Shown: positions 9,479-17,580 of the stretch, piece by piece
Position numbering within the stretch: position 1 is the first letter of the stretch
How the letters are laid out: every line of letters begins with the position of its first letter
Assembly (NCBI GenBank): GCA_035551995.1
Contig: DASZME010000022.1
Coordinates: 1 to 64,000 of the forward strand
Reading direction: 5' to 3'
Source of the DNA: RYN-428 sp035551995
GTDB taxonomy: Bacteria; Planctomycetota; Phycisphaerae; Tepidisphaerales; Tepidisphaeraceae
Length of the DNA stretch: 64,000 nt
Program-made: the position numbers and the translations under genes
Notes under the pieces: generated by a model
Told to the model about the DNA's origin: nothing
Seen by the model: only the letters and a program-made list of their open reading frames with translations
The model's database searches: none

Positions 9479-10087
9479 TCAGGGTGGAAATATCCACAGG
9501 CCGTCCTTGCGAACGCGATGGTTTACGACTTTCGTGGAGACGCCAAACGTCTGCCCCAATAACCGCATCACACGATCGACGCCTTGTTCGTCAAGGCGAT
9601 CAGGATCGACGCCGCCGTCGATCATTTGCTGGCGGATGCGCCCGCACTCGATGCGAAGAGGTCCAGGAGGGACGAGCAGCACGCCGTTGAAAGCATTCGC
9701 CTGCCACTCCAGCCAGCGATAATCGTCTGCGGCAAGCGATGCCATTGCCTGTTTCCACTCGGCTGTCGTGTTGAATAACATGCTCTGATAAACGTTAGTA
9801 TGTAAGACCAGGTGGGCAAATTCCTGGGCGAGGGAGAATCGATAGCGGTTTGGCGGCCGTTGCTCATATATTCGCTTATCGACGACGATTTCGGTCAGGT
9901 CACGAGTGATATAGGCATCGATTTGGAAACGGTCCATCAGTCCATCGCGCGGCATGATGTCAATGCCGTAGCCGACGTCGATTATCGACTCAATGTCTAC
10001 TGGATAAGCGCCATGTGGATTATGGGCAACGGAAACGTCACGGGCGATCCGCACGATATCGGCGTGACTCAGTATCGAAATTGCCAT
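9479..10087 (-). CDS. ImmA/IrrE-like protein with altered metalloprotease motif
   Basis: 202 residues, DUF955-like. The core 'RYRFSLAQEFAHLVLHTNVY' corresponds to the family HExxH zinc motif, but the first His is Gln (codon CAG on the minus strand), giving QExxH. Downstream of an XRE regulator by 34 bp, the usual arrangement of ImmA-XRE (COG2856-type) pairs, where the protease or its relic acts on the HTH partner. With the first zinc ligand gone it may be a non-catalytic partner or a toxin-like component. Second half 'WLEWQANAFNGVLLVPPGPLR' carries the ExxAN/F-type third-ligand region. Confidence 0.82.
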   Translation of the reverse strand: MAISILSHADIVRIARDVSVAHNPHGAYPVDIESIIDVGYGIDIMPRDGLMDRFQIDAYITRDLTEIVVDKRIYEQRPPNRYRFSLAQEFAHLVLHTNVYQSMLFNTTAEWKQAMASLAADDYRWLEWQANAFNGVLLVPPGPLRIECGRIRQQMIDGGVDPDRLDEQGVDRVMRLLGQTFGVSTKVVNHRVRKDGLWIFPP

Positions 10088-10121
10088 GAGGGCGTCAGTC
10101 TGTATCTTGCGGCAGGATCCG

Positions 10122-10487
10122 CTACGCGCGTGACCGGATAAACTCGATCAGCTCATCCATTTTCTCTGGCGGGAGCGGGGCGCCCTCGAGCGTTCGCAAC
10201 AGCACTGGAAGTTTGGCCGCCACCTCATCGTCGTTAAGCAGCGTTTTCGGTATCTGGCCTCGCGCGACATAAGCCAAAGTAGTGAATTGCGACCAATCTT
10301 CAGTGCCGGGCAGAATTTCCAACGCGCCGGCAAGTTCTCGCATCTTCACCTCGTCGAACGGTGGATTGAATACGCCTGTTTCGAGCTTGGAATGGTTGCC
10401 GGAATCGAATTTATTGCGCTCGCAAAAGGCGCGAAGCGTAAGATTCATCGTGCGGCGTCGATCCTTAATGTATTCACCAAAAGTCAT
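10122..10487 (-). CDS. XRE-family HTH regulator (antitoxin-like)
   Basis: 121 residues. N-terminal helix-turn-helix 'MTFGEYIKDRRRTMNLTLRAFCERNKFDSGNHSKLETG' is an XRE/Cro-type DNA-binding domain; the C-terminal half is helical. It is the upstream gene of a two-gene operon with the ImmA-like gene. A near-perfect palindrome sits about 35 bp before its start (see 10523-10541) and is a good autoregulatory operator. Known pairs of this type behave as regulators of mobile elements or as toxin-antitoxin modules; which applies here is inference. Confidence 0.85.
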   Translation of the reverse strand: MTFGEYIKDRRRTMNLTLRAFCERNKFDSGNHSKLETGVFNPPFDEVKMRELAGALEILPGTEDWSQFTTLAYVARGQIPKTLLNDDEVAAKLPVLLRTLEGAPLPPEKMDELIEFIRSRA

Positions 10488-10522
10488 CCCACTACCTCAC
10501 TGTTTTCCAATTTTCGCTCTAA

Positions 10523-10541
10523 GTTGTAATTATATTACAAC
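10523..10541. promoter_or_regulatory. Palindromic operator candidate upstream of XRE gene
   Basis: GTTGTAAT-TAT-ATTACAAC is a perfect 8-bp inverted repeat with a 3-bp centre. It lies in the AT-rich start region of the XRE/ImmA operon, about 36 bp upstream of the ATG. XRE repressors usually bind such sites. Confidence 0.7.
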
Positions 10542-10650
10542 ACCCCCGTGAAGTCAACGACGGACGATGGAATGGGCTCACTACCGGGAACAATCGCGGT
10601 GACGCGCGCCGCGTTTGTTCGGCGTGTATTCTCCGCATACAATCCCGCCC

Positions 10651-12546
10651 ATGCTTTCCTCTATCCATTGTTTACGTTCCCTCGCCCTTGGGCGTGCGGT
10701 TGGCGCGAGTTTGCTAGCCATCGCAATCGCCTGCAATCTGGCCGATTCGCGCCGCGCGCGGGGCGACGTCCCGGCAAATCCGCCGCAGGAAAAAACGGCC
10801 GCGGCCGATTTTAAGATCGACGCCCGCAAAACCCTCGAATACCTGGCTTCCGATGAGCTCGAAGGCCGCGGCGTGGGAACCGCCGGGCTGGATAAGGCGG
10901 CGGATCGAATCGCCGAGGATTTCCATAAGCTGGGATTGGAGCCGGTTCGCGGCTTCAGCGATTATTTTCAGCCGTTCAAGATGACCACGGCCGTTCTGCC
11001 TGATCCCAAGACCTCGCTGTCCGCCGGCGATGCCGAATACAAAATGGGCAAGGATTTTATTCCGCTCTCGTTTTCCGGCGAAGGATCGTTTGACGGCAAT
11101 GTCGTTTTCGTCGGGTACGGAATCGAGAGTAAGAAATTTGACTATGACGATTACGCCGGTCTGGACGTGAAAGGAAAGATCGTGCTGGCAATGCGCTTTG
11201 AGCCGCACAATGAAAAAGGGACAAGCCGATTCGTGAAAGAGGATTGGTCGGAGGAAGCACATCTGATCCACAAGGCACAGGTCGCGGCAAAACATGGCGC
11301 GACCGCGTTGGTGCTGGTTAATCCGCCGAACTTTCATCTCGGAGAGATGATGCTCATGCCGTTCTCGAGGATGGGCGCGGAGAAAGTAACGCTGCCGGTG
11401 GTGCAGGTTTTGGACGGCGTGGCCGACGGTTGGCTGAAACAGGCCGGGGTGGATAAGACATTGAAGCACCTTCAAGCCACGATCGACAAGGAAGGGAAGC
11501 CCGCGTCCATCGCCCTGGGAGACGTCAAGGTGAAGGGAACCGTCGCCATCCGGCGCGAGGAAAAACAAGTGAAGAACGTCATGGCGATGTGGCCAGGAAG
11601 TGGGAAGGACGCCGATGAATTCCTGGTCATCGGCGCCCACTACGACCACCTCGGCTGGGGCGGATTCGGCAGCCTTGCGCCGGGCACGCGGGCCATCCAT
11701 CACGGCGCCGACGACAACGCTTCGGGCACCACCGCGATGCTGGAGATCGCATCGCAATTCGCTCACGGCAAGCCGCTCGACAAGACCCTCGTCTTCATCG
11801 CGTTCACCGGCGAGGAAGAAGGCCTTATCGGCTCTGCCTATTTCGTCAATCATCCGCCGATCCCGCTGAACAAAATCGTCGCGATGCTGAACCTGGACAT
11901 GGTCGGCAGAGTACGGAACAACATTGTCTATGTCGGCGGCGCCGGCACCGCGCCCAGCTTTGATGCCTTCCTGAAAGAAGCCGCCGTCGATTCTCCCCTG
12001 AAGTTCAAGACATTCGGCCGCGGCGGGATGGGTCCCAGCGACCATATGTCATTCGGGCTGAAGAAAGTGCCGGTGCTGTTTCTCTTCAGCGGCCTGCACA
12101 TGGATTATCATCGGCCGACCGATACTGCCGATAAAATCAACTACCAAGGCCTCGAAGACGTGGTGAAATATTCGGTAAAACTGGTGACGGGGCTGGATGA
12201 TATGCCCAAAGAGAAGTACGTTGACGCCGCCGACAAAGACAGCATGACTCCGTCCATGTCGCACGGCGGGTCTCGGGTGACGCTGGGGATCGTGCCGGAC
12301 TACTCGACCATGGATGACGAATCCAAGGGCGTAAAAATCAGCGGGACGGTGGTCGGTTCGCCCGCGGAGAAGGCGGGCCTGCAGGCCGGCGACACCATTG
12401 TGCAATGGAACGCCGACAAGGTCGATTCGCTTCAGCAACTCACCAATTTCCTTGGCGCCGGCAAGCCCGGCGACAAAGTGAAATTGAGCGTCAAGCGGGC
12501 CGACAAGAAGATCGAACTCGAGGCGACCCTCGCCGAGCGAAAATGA
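10651..12546 (+). CDS. Secreted M28-family metallopeptidase with PDZ domain
   Basis: 631 residues from the ATG at 10651; the frame is open 12 codons further up. An N-terminal signal ('SLALGRAVGASLLAIAIAC', possibly a lipobox) is followed by a PA-like insert (~150-260, 'VVFVGYGIESKKFDYDDYAG') and a peptidase M28 domain. Zinc ligands: His near 330 in 'GAHYDHLGWG', 'HHGADDNASGT', 'TGEEEGLIGS', 'LNLDMVGR' and 'GPSDHMSF'. The last ~90 residues are a PDZ domain ('ISGTVVGSPAEKAGLQAGD'). Predicted extracytoplasmic aminopeptidase that degrades peptides; the PDZ may present C-termini. Confidence 0.93.
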   Translation: MLSSIHCLRSLALGRAVGASLLAIAIACNLADSRRARGDVPANPPQEKTAAADFKIDARKTLEYLASDELEGRGVGTAGLDKAADRIAEDFHKLGLEPVRGFSDYFQPFKMTTAVLPDPKTSLSAGDAEYKMGKDFIPLSFSGEGSFDGNVVFVGYGIESKKFDYDDYAGLDVKGKIVLAMRFEPHNEKGTSRFVKEDWSEEAHLIHKAQVAAKHGATALVLVNPPNFHLGEMMLMPFSRMGAEKVTLPVVQVLDGVADGWLKQAGVDKTLKHLQATIDKEGKPASIALGDVKVKGTVAIRREEKQVKNVMAMWPGSGKDADEFLVIGAHYDHLGWGGFGSLAPGTRAIHHGADDNASGTTAMLEIASQFAHGKPLDKTLVFIAFTGEEEGLIGSAYFVNHPPIPLNKIVAMLNLDMVGRVRNNIVYVGGAGTAPSFDAFLKEAAVDSPLKFKTFGRGGMGPSDHMSFGLKKVPVLFLFSGLHMDYHRPTDTADKINYQGLEDVVKYSVKLVTGLDDMPKEKYVDAADKDSMTPSMSHGGSRVTLGIVPDYSTMDDESKGVKISGTVVGSPAEKAGLQAGDTIVQWNADKVDSLQQLTNFLGAGKPGDKVKLSVKRADKKIELEATLAERK

Positions 12547-12556
12547 TTGGAAACAC

Positions 12557-13309
12557 ATGATCAATGCCTTCGTCCAGACGCTTGAACCTCGCCAGATGCT
12601 CAGCAGCGGGCCAACCCTCACCGGCGTGCAATTGCTTGGCCCCGTGAACGCGGTCAATTCAATCGTTTTGACTTTCAGCGGCCCGCTCGATCCGACCACC
12701 TCGCAGAATGTCGCCGGATATGTATTCGGAAAGCCGATCCCGGGCACGTCCGATGATGGGTTCGACTACACCGACCTGCTCTACCGCAAAACAGGTCGGG
12801 AACACCCGGACACGGCAAAGGTTAAAGCCGTCAAGAAGGGGAAAATTCAGTTCTCCTCGGCCGTGTACGACGCCACCGGCGACACCGTAACGCTGACGCC
12901 GATCGTGGCGTTCAAGGCGAAAAAATACTTCCGCATTCTTCGCGTCCGCGGCGTCGGCGCCGACGCGATAGACGACGCGTCGGGAATCCCGTTCGGCGGC
13001 GGCGTGGATGAAGTCGCCAAGTGGAAACTTCAGCAGGGGAAAACCGTCCGCTACAACGACAGCCAGGGAAACAACGTCGCTTTGCGCCTGCACGGCGCCG
13101 GCAAGTTGTACGTCTTCCTCCGCCGCGGCAACGATCCCGATCCCGTCATCTTCGTCGACGGCGTCAACTCCGCCACCAGCATCGCCGCCACCGCGCTGCA
13201 CGGAAAATTCAGCGCGGTCACCGACATCGCCGAAGTCAACGGCGGACAGGGCATCTCAAATGCCTTGCTGAACAACCCGACCTTTTCCGTTCAGGCGATC
13301 GTCCCATAA
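12557..13309 (+). CDS. LEPR-motif secreted protein, Ig-like
   Basis: 250 residues. 'MINAFVQTLEPRQMLSSGPTLTGV' carries the planctomycetal LEPR-xLL motif near the N-terminus, which marks proteins sent outside the cell. 'SIVLTFSGPLDPTTSQNVAGY' resembles Ig-like domains of the SbsA type. The rest is beta-rich and unrecognised. It follows the M28 gene by 11 bp, so the two are probably cotranscribed. Confidence 0.8.
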   Translation: MINAFVQTLEPRQMLSSGPTLTGVQLLGPVNAVNSIVLTFSGPLDPTTSQNVAGYVFGKPIPGTSDDGFDYTDLLYRKTGREHPDTAKVKAVKKGKIQFSSAVYDATGDTVTLTPIVAFKAKKYFRILRVRGVGADAIDDASGIPFGGGVDEVAKWKLQQGKTVRYNDSQGNNVALRLHGAGKLYVFLRRGNDPDPVIFVDGVNSATSIAATALHGKFSAVTDIAEVNGGQGISNALLNNPTFSVQAIVP

Positions 13310-13336
13310 ACCGCCCGAACAGCTATCGAGATTTCC

Positions 13337-13795
13337 ATGCGAAACGGAATCATCATCGTCGATCACGGCTCCCGCCGGCCCGAAAGCAACGAGATGCTCG
13401 AGGAGGCGGCGGCGGCGTTCGCGCGGCGGTTCAGCGAGCGATACGATATCGTCGAGCCGGCCCACATGGAGATCGCCGAGCCGTCGATCGCGACCGCATA
13501 CGCGCGCTGCGTTGCGCGCGGGGCCGAGCGTGTGGTGGTGGTCCCATTTTTCCTGGGGCCGGGCAAACACTGGACACAGGACATTCCACGCCTGACCGCC
13601 GACGCCGCCGCCGGTTTTCCTCAAACGCGATATCACGTCGCGCCCACCCTCGGGATCGACAACCTGATTCTCGATCTACTGGCCAAGCGCGCATGTCATT
13701 GCGAAACAAACAACTTTAACTGCGACCTCTGCAAGGGAACGCTTCGCAGCGGCCAAGCCGACGAGTTATCGGCCGTCGCGGGCGAGCATCGTTGA
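13337..13795 (+). CDS. Sirohydrochlorin chelatase (CbiX/SirB-like)
   Basis: 152 residues. 'GIIIVDHGSRRPESNEML' with the metal-handling His, 'EPSIATAYARCVARGAERVVVVPFFLGPGKH' and 'RYHVAPTLGIDNLILDLL' are typical of single-domain CbiX/SirB chelatases, which insert Co2+ or Fe2+ into sirohydrochlorin. A C-terminal cysteine cluster ('ACHCETNNFNCDLCKG') is extra relative to short CbiXS forms and may bind metal or an Fe-S centre. No other siroheme or cobalamin gene is adjacent. hemC at 4.3 kb is the only other tetrapyrrole gene in the window. Confidence 0.88.
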   Translation: MRNGIIIVDHGSRRPESNEMLEEAAAAFARRFSERYDIVEPAHMEIAEPSIATAYARCVARGAERVVVVPFFLGPGKHWTQDIPRLTADAAAGFPQTRYHVAPTLGIDNLILDLLAKRACHCETNNFNCDLCKGTLRSGQADELSAVAGEHR

Positions 13796-13906
13796 GTTCC
13801 TAAGTCCCGCACGTTCCAACGCCGAACGGCTTCAAAATCCACCTCGTCGATTACCGATAATTTCTGTCGCTGTCGCGGATCGTGCAGGTCAGCCGAAGAC
13901 AGTGGC

Positions 13907-15511
13907 ATGACCCGACTCGATCTTCAATCGCGCGCGCAATCTCAGCCGCGTGTCGGATACGCGCTTCTGATCGGGTTGATCGTCCTGGTCGCGGCGGGAA
14001 AGCCGATCCTCTTCGATACGCTCGATCCCGATTGCTTCTGGCATCTTCGCGTGGCCGAGCAATTGCGCGCGGACGGTATCGGCCGACTCATCGACCGTCT
14101 CTCCTTCGCTTCAATGCCGCGGCCGTGGACGCCCTACTCGTGGCTGGCGGAACTGTCGATGGAATGGATCTGGAAAGCCTGCGGATGGCGGGCCGCATTG
14201 ATCGTCCAATCCCTGCTACAGGCGGCGTTCATCGTCTTCATCGCGATGGCCTGCCGCGCAAAGGCCATTCCAAACCGCGATGCGGCCGCGGACGGTTTCA
14301 CGACCGACCCCTTCGTCCCCGGCGCCCTCGAATCCGCTCTGGCCACGGCGACCGCGGGCGTTCTGTCGCTGGCCTATATGAGCTTTCGACCCGCGACCGC
14401 GGCGCTGACGCTCCTGGGCTTCTGCGGCTGGCTCATCGTTCGCGACCGCCGATCCGGCGAACAAACCAAAGCCGTCTGGATACTGGCGCCGGCGACGGCG
14501 CTCATGGCGAATATTCATCTCTACGCCATTCTCATTCCCATCTGGGTGTGCGCCCTATGGCTGGGCGCGATCGTGGAGCGGCACGGGGCGCGGCCGGAAC
14601 ATCGCGCCCAAGCCAATCGACGCGCGACGCGATATGGCTTGTTGCTTGCCGCCAGCACTGCCGCGTCCCTGGCCACGCCGATGCTGCCGGGCGTTTTCGC
14701 AAGCGTATTGCGGTATCAGTTCGGCGATCCGATGGTGGCCAGCGGGTACATCTCGGAAATGCGGCCATTCTATGACGGTGTCGCCGGGAAAATTTCCGCC
14801 GCGCTCGTCGTGTTATTCGGCGCTTTCGTGGCGCTGGGCCGTCATCGGCTGCGCGTCGGCGAATGGTTATGGCTTGGCGTGGCGACGATGCTGCTGCTTC
14901 GGCTGGGTCGGTTCGCGCCGACATTCGCGATCGTCGCGGCGCCGATCTTCGCCGCCGCGCTGCCGCCGCTTTCCGGTCGGATTCTACGCAAACCGGCTGT
15001 CTGTTTTCTGATCGCCAGCGTGCTGACGATAGGCGTCTCGCGGTTGTGGATGCAGTTCCCGTCCCGGGGCGCCAGGCTCGCGACGTGGCTGAATCGCCAG
15101 GGTCCCGATGCGCCGGGGTATCCCTGCGCGGCGGCCGATTACGTCGCGGCGAACGTCAAGCCAATCAGCGGACGACTCATCAATGAATTCACGTGGGGCG
15201 GCTATCTTGAATGGCGACTTGGCGATCAATACCAGGTTCTGCTCGACGGCCGCACCCAGCTTTTCTCCCCCGCTTTCTGGCAAGCCACTTATCTTGGCGC
15301 CGACGATCGCCGGGCCTGGTATTTTTCCCGGTTGCAGGTCGATGCCGCGGTCTTGCCGATCGATCGCAGTCTCTTTCAGCGGACGCTCGTACAGCAGGGC
15401 TGGCGGACCGTCTATCGCGACGATCGCGCGCAGGTGCTCCTGCCGCCGCCGGGCGTCGCCGAGGGCTCCCATGCGCGTTCGCCGTTCGCCGGCCTGATCC
15501 TTGACGAATAG
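13907..15511 (+). CDS. Polytopic membrane protein, GT-C glycosyltransferase-like
   Basis: 534 residues with about 10 hydrophobic segments from residue 20 on ('YALLIGLIVLVAAGKPILF'). The first loop has 'FDTLDPDCFWHLRVAEQL', an acidic 'DxD..WH' pattern seen in GT-C type membrane glycosyltransferases. The C-terminal ~120 residues are a soluble domain ('NEFTWGGYLEWRLGDQYQVLLDGRTQLFS') common in uncharacterised planctomycetal membrane proteins. Transfer from a polyprenyl-phosphate sugar is plausible but not shown. Confidence 0.75.
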   Translation: MTRLDLQSRAQSQPRVGYALLIGLIVLVAAGKPILFDTLDPDCFWHLRVAEQLRADGIGRLIDRLSFASMPRPWTPYSWLAELSMEWIWKACGWRAALIVQSLLQAAFIVFIAMACRAKAIPNRDAAADGFTTDPFVPGALESALATATAGVLSLAYMSFRPATAALTLLGFCGWLIVRDRRSGEQTKAVWILAPATALMANIHLYAILIPIWVCALWLGAIVERHGARPEHRAQANRRATRYGLLLAASTAASLATPMLPGVFASVLRYQFGDPMVASGYISEMRPFYDGVAGKISAALVVLFGAFVALGRHRLRVGEWLWLGVATMLLLRLGRFAPTFAIVAAPIFAAALPPLSGRILRKPAVCFLIASVLTIGVSRLWMQFPSRGARLATWLNRQGPDAPGYPCAAADYVAANVKPISGRLINEFTWGGYLEWRLGDQYQVLLDGRTQLFSPAFWQATYLGADDRRAWYFSRLQVDAAVLPIDRSLFQRTLVQQGWRTVYRDDRAQVLLPPPGVAEGSHARSPFAGLILDE

Positions 15512-15526
15512 GCGGCGCCGGGACGA

Positions 15527-15566
15527 TAGAAAGAAGGCGGCCGTTTTACCGGCCGCCTTCTTTCTA
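15527..15566. terminator. Bidirectional Rho-independent terminator
   Basis: A perfect 17-bp stem (TAGAAAGAAGGCGGCCG / its complement) around the loop TTTTAC, with A-rich and T-rich flanks on both strands. It sits between two convergent genes ending at 15511 and 15589, so it probably serves both. Confidence 0.9.
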
Positions 15567-15588
15567 TATTCGATTGTTGCGATGGACG

Positions 15589-16074
15589 TTACCGTTTTTC
15601 GGCATATTGCGCGATGAACTGCGGGACCGGATAGTGCCGCATTAGAAACTCGCGAAGCTGCTTTCGCTCGGCGATCACGAAATTCACCGGCTCATCGATC
15701 CGCCGGGACGAAAAATTGACTGATTTCACCAGATCCTCGGCGCTGGTCGCCACCTGCACCGAGTTGGTGTCGCGATTCATCGGCAGCATGTGAAACTGCC
15801 ACGCCTGCCGGCGGCTCAGGAGCCGCAGGCATTCGGTTTCGACTTCATGCTCGTCAAGATCGACGACGCCGACCGTCCGCAGATATTGCTGCACCCAGGC
15901 GTCCTCGATAACCTTCGGCTGAATGCCATACAGCCGCTCGGCAAGATCGCCGAACGGGCGATGCGACGTCTTTTGCACCGTCACGATGTGTTGCACCTGC
16001 GCCTCGGTAAGAGCGCCTTGCTCGACTAAAAGTTGGCCGATTTGTATAGCTGGCAATTGAATCTCCTCCTGCAT
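15589..16074 (-). CDS. Stand-alone GspE/PilB N-terminal (MshEN-like) domain protein
   Basis: 161 residues with 'IQIGQLLVEQGALTEAQVQHIVTVQ' followed by the second helical module, as in the N-terminal domain of type II secretion/type IV pilus ATPases. No ATPase domain follows. In MshE this domain binds c-di-GMP through repeated RLGxx...L motifs; only partial versions are visible here. Start: ATG at 16074 is possible, but AGGAGGAG just inside the frame precedes a TTG at 16056 with ideal spacing, giving 'MPAIQIGQLLVEQ'; I think that start is at least as likely. Confidence 0.8.
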   Translation of the reverse strand: MQEEIQLPAIQIGQLLVEQGALTEAQVQHIVTVQKTSHRPFGDLAERLYGIQPKVIEDAWVQQYLRTVGVVDLDEHEVETECLRLLSRRQAWQFHMLPMNRDTNSVQVATSAEDLVKSVNFSSRRIDEPVNFVIAERKQLREFLMRHYPVPQFIAQYAEKR

Positions 16075-16304
16075 GTATTGCGTTTCTCAATGACTATCGG
16101 CAGGAAACGGCGCGAGCTTGGTGAGGAGCATCCACATGACCCGATATTAAAAGTCCGGCCGGCATGCTCGCCGGTTTCGTCCCGGCGACCGCCTGCCGAT
16201 GACGCGGCGCACGCAGCGCCGCGGGCGGCGGAGTCAGGTGGCCTTTTGGCGATCGCCGAGCGCGGCGCCATTGTCTTCCTTCTTTTCCGCGCCTATTGAA
16301 GGTG

Positions 16305-17300
16305 ATGATTCCATTTTCCATTCTCGACCTCTCTCCCATTACCGAGGGAAGCGACGCCGCCCGCTCGTTCCGTAACACGCTGGACCTGGCGCGGCATGGC
16401 GAGCGGTGGGGCTACCGGCGGTTTTGGCTGGCCGAGCATCATGGCATGCCGGGCATCGCCAGCGCCGCCACGGCCGTGTTGATCGGGCACGTGGCCGGCG
16501 GGACGACCACGATCCGCGTCGGCGCCGGGGGAATCATGCTGCCCAATCATTCTCCGCTGGTGATCGCCGAACAGTTCGGAACGCTGGAGTCTCTGTATCC
16601 GGGCCGAATCGATCTGGGGCTTGGACGGGCGCCGGGTTCCGATCAGATCACCGCCCACGCCCTGCGGCGCAATCTTGCCGGCGGCGTCGACGCTTTTCCG
16701 CAGGACGTGGTGGAACTGATGGAGTATTTCTCGGCCGATCCCGCTCGGCCCATTCGCGCCATCCCCGGCGCCGGGCTCAAGATTCCCATCTGGATTTTAG
16801 GTTCGAGTCTTTTCGGCGCTCACCTGGCGGCGGCGTTGGGTCTGCCTTACGCCTTCGCGTCGCATTTTGCGCCGGCGCAAATGATGCAGGCGATTTCCAT
16901 CTATCGAGAAAACTTTCAACCCTCCGCCGAATTAAGCAAGCCATACGTGATGCTCGGCTACAACGTCTTCGCGGCCGATACCGACGAAGAGGCCCGCCTG
17001 CTCGCGACGTCCATGCAACAGGCGTTCGTGCGACTTCGCACCGGCCATCCGACAACGCTGCCGCCGCCGATGAGCGATTATCTGACCCGCATCGGCCCCG
17101 CGGAACTCGCCCTGCTGGATCAGGTCCTGTCGTGTTCGGCCATCGGCTCGCCGAAGACCGTGGCGAAAGACTTGCGGGAATTCGTCACGCGAACCGGGGC
17201 GGATGAACTGATGATCACGTCGCAGATTGTTGATCACGCGGCCCGGTTACGGTCGTATGAAATCACGGCAAATTGTCGGGATTCGGCAATGGGGCCATGA
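16305..17300 (+). CDS. LLM-class flavin-dependent oxidoreductase
   Basis: 331 residues from the ATG at 16305 (a TTG at 16296 is in frame). Luciferase-like TIM barrel: 'RYWLAEHH'-type motif appears as 'RRFWLAEHHGMPGIAS', then 'TTIRVGAGGIMLPNHSPLVIAEQFGTLESLYPGRIDLGLGRAPG', typical of the MsnO8/YhbW subgroup that uses FMNH2 for monooxygenation. Natural substrate unknown. Monocistronic, with no flavin reductase nearby. Confidence 0.92.
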   Translation: MIPFSILDLSPITEGSDAARSFRNTLDLARHGERWGYRRFWLAEHHGMPGIASAATAVLIGHVAGGTTTIRVGAGGIMLPNHSPLVIAEQFGTLESLYPGRIDLGLGRAPGSDQITAHALRRNLAGGVDAFPQDVVELMEYFSADPARPIRAIPGAGLKIPIWILGSSLFGAHLAAALGLPYAFASHFAPAQMMQAISIYRENFQPSAELSKPYVMLGYNVFAADTDEEARLLATSMQQAFVRLRTGHPTTLPPPMSDYLTRIGPAELALLDQVLSCSAIGSPKTVAKDLREFVTRTGADELMITSQIVDHAARLRSYEITANCRDSAMGP

Positions 17301-17580
17301 TGCGTCCATCACCACGCTCGCCGAGATCGAGGCTGCGGCTGACGCCCTTTCGGCCCGGCAATAGGCGGAACTGCTTTTGTTTCTCGCCGTCCGACTCCGC
17401 TGGCGTCGCGCCGCTGCTGCTGGCTCCCGCCAATGTCGCCAGCGTTTCAACCGCCGTACTGTGCGCCGCGCTGAAAAAAAAACGCCTTTCCCTCTTGCGG
17501 ATGGAATTTTCCACCGGGCTCATGGAACGAATAGTCACGGCACTGTATCGGAAGCGATTTATTTTTACGCAAGGAGCGAA
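17301..17580. other. Upstream region of the FG-GAP protein gene
   Basis: No convincing gene. Short frames on both strands overlap here but lack start signals and family resemblance. AAGGAGCG just before 17581 is the ribosome binding site of the next gene. Confidence 0.5.

Noticed and set aside
10714..12045. 443-codon minus-strand frame
   Set aside because: Antisense shadow of the M28 peptidase gene.
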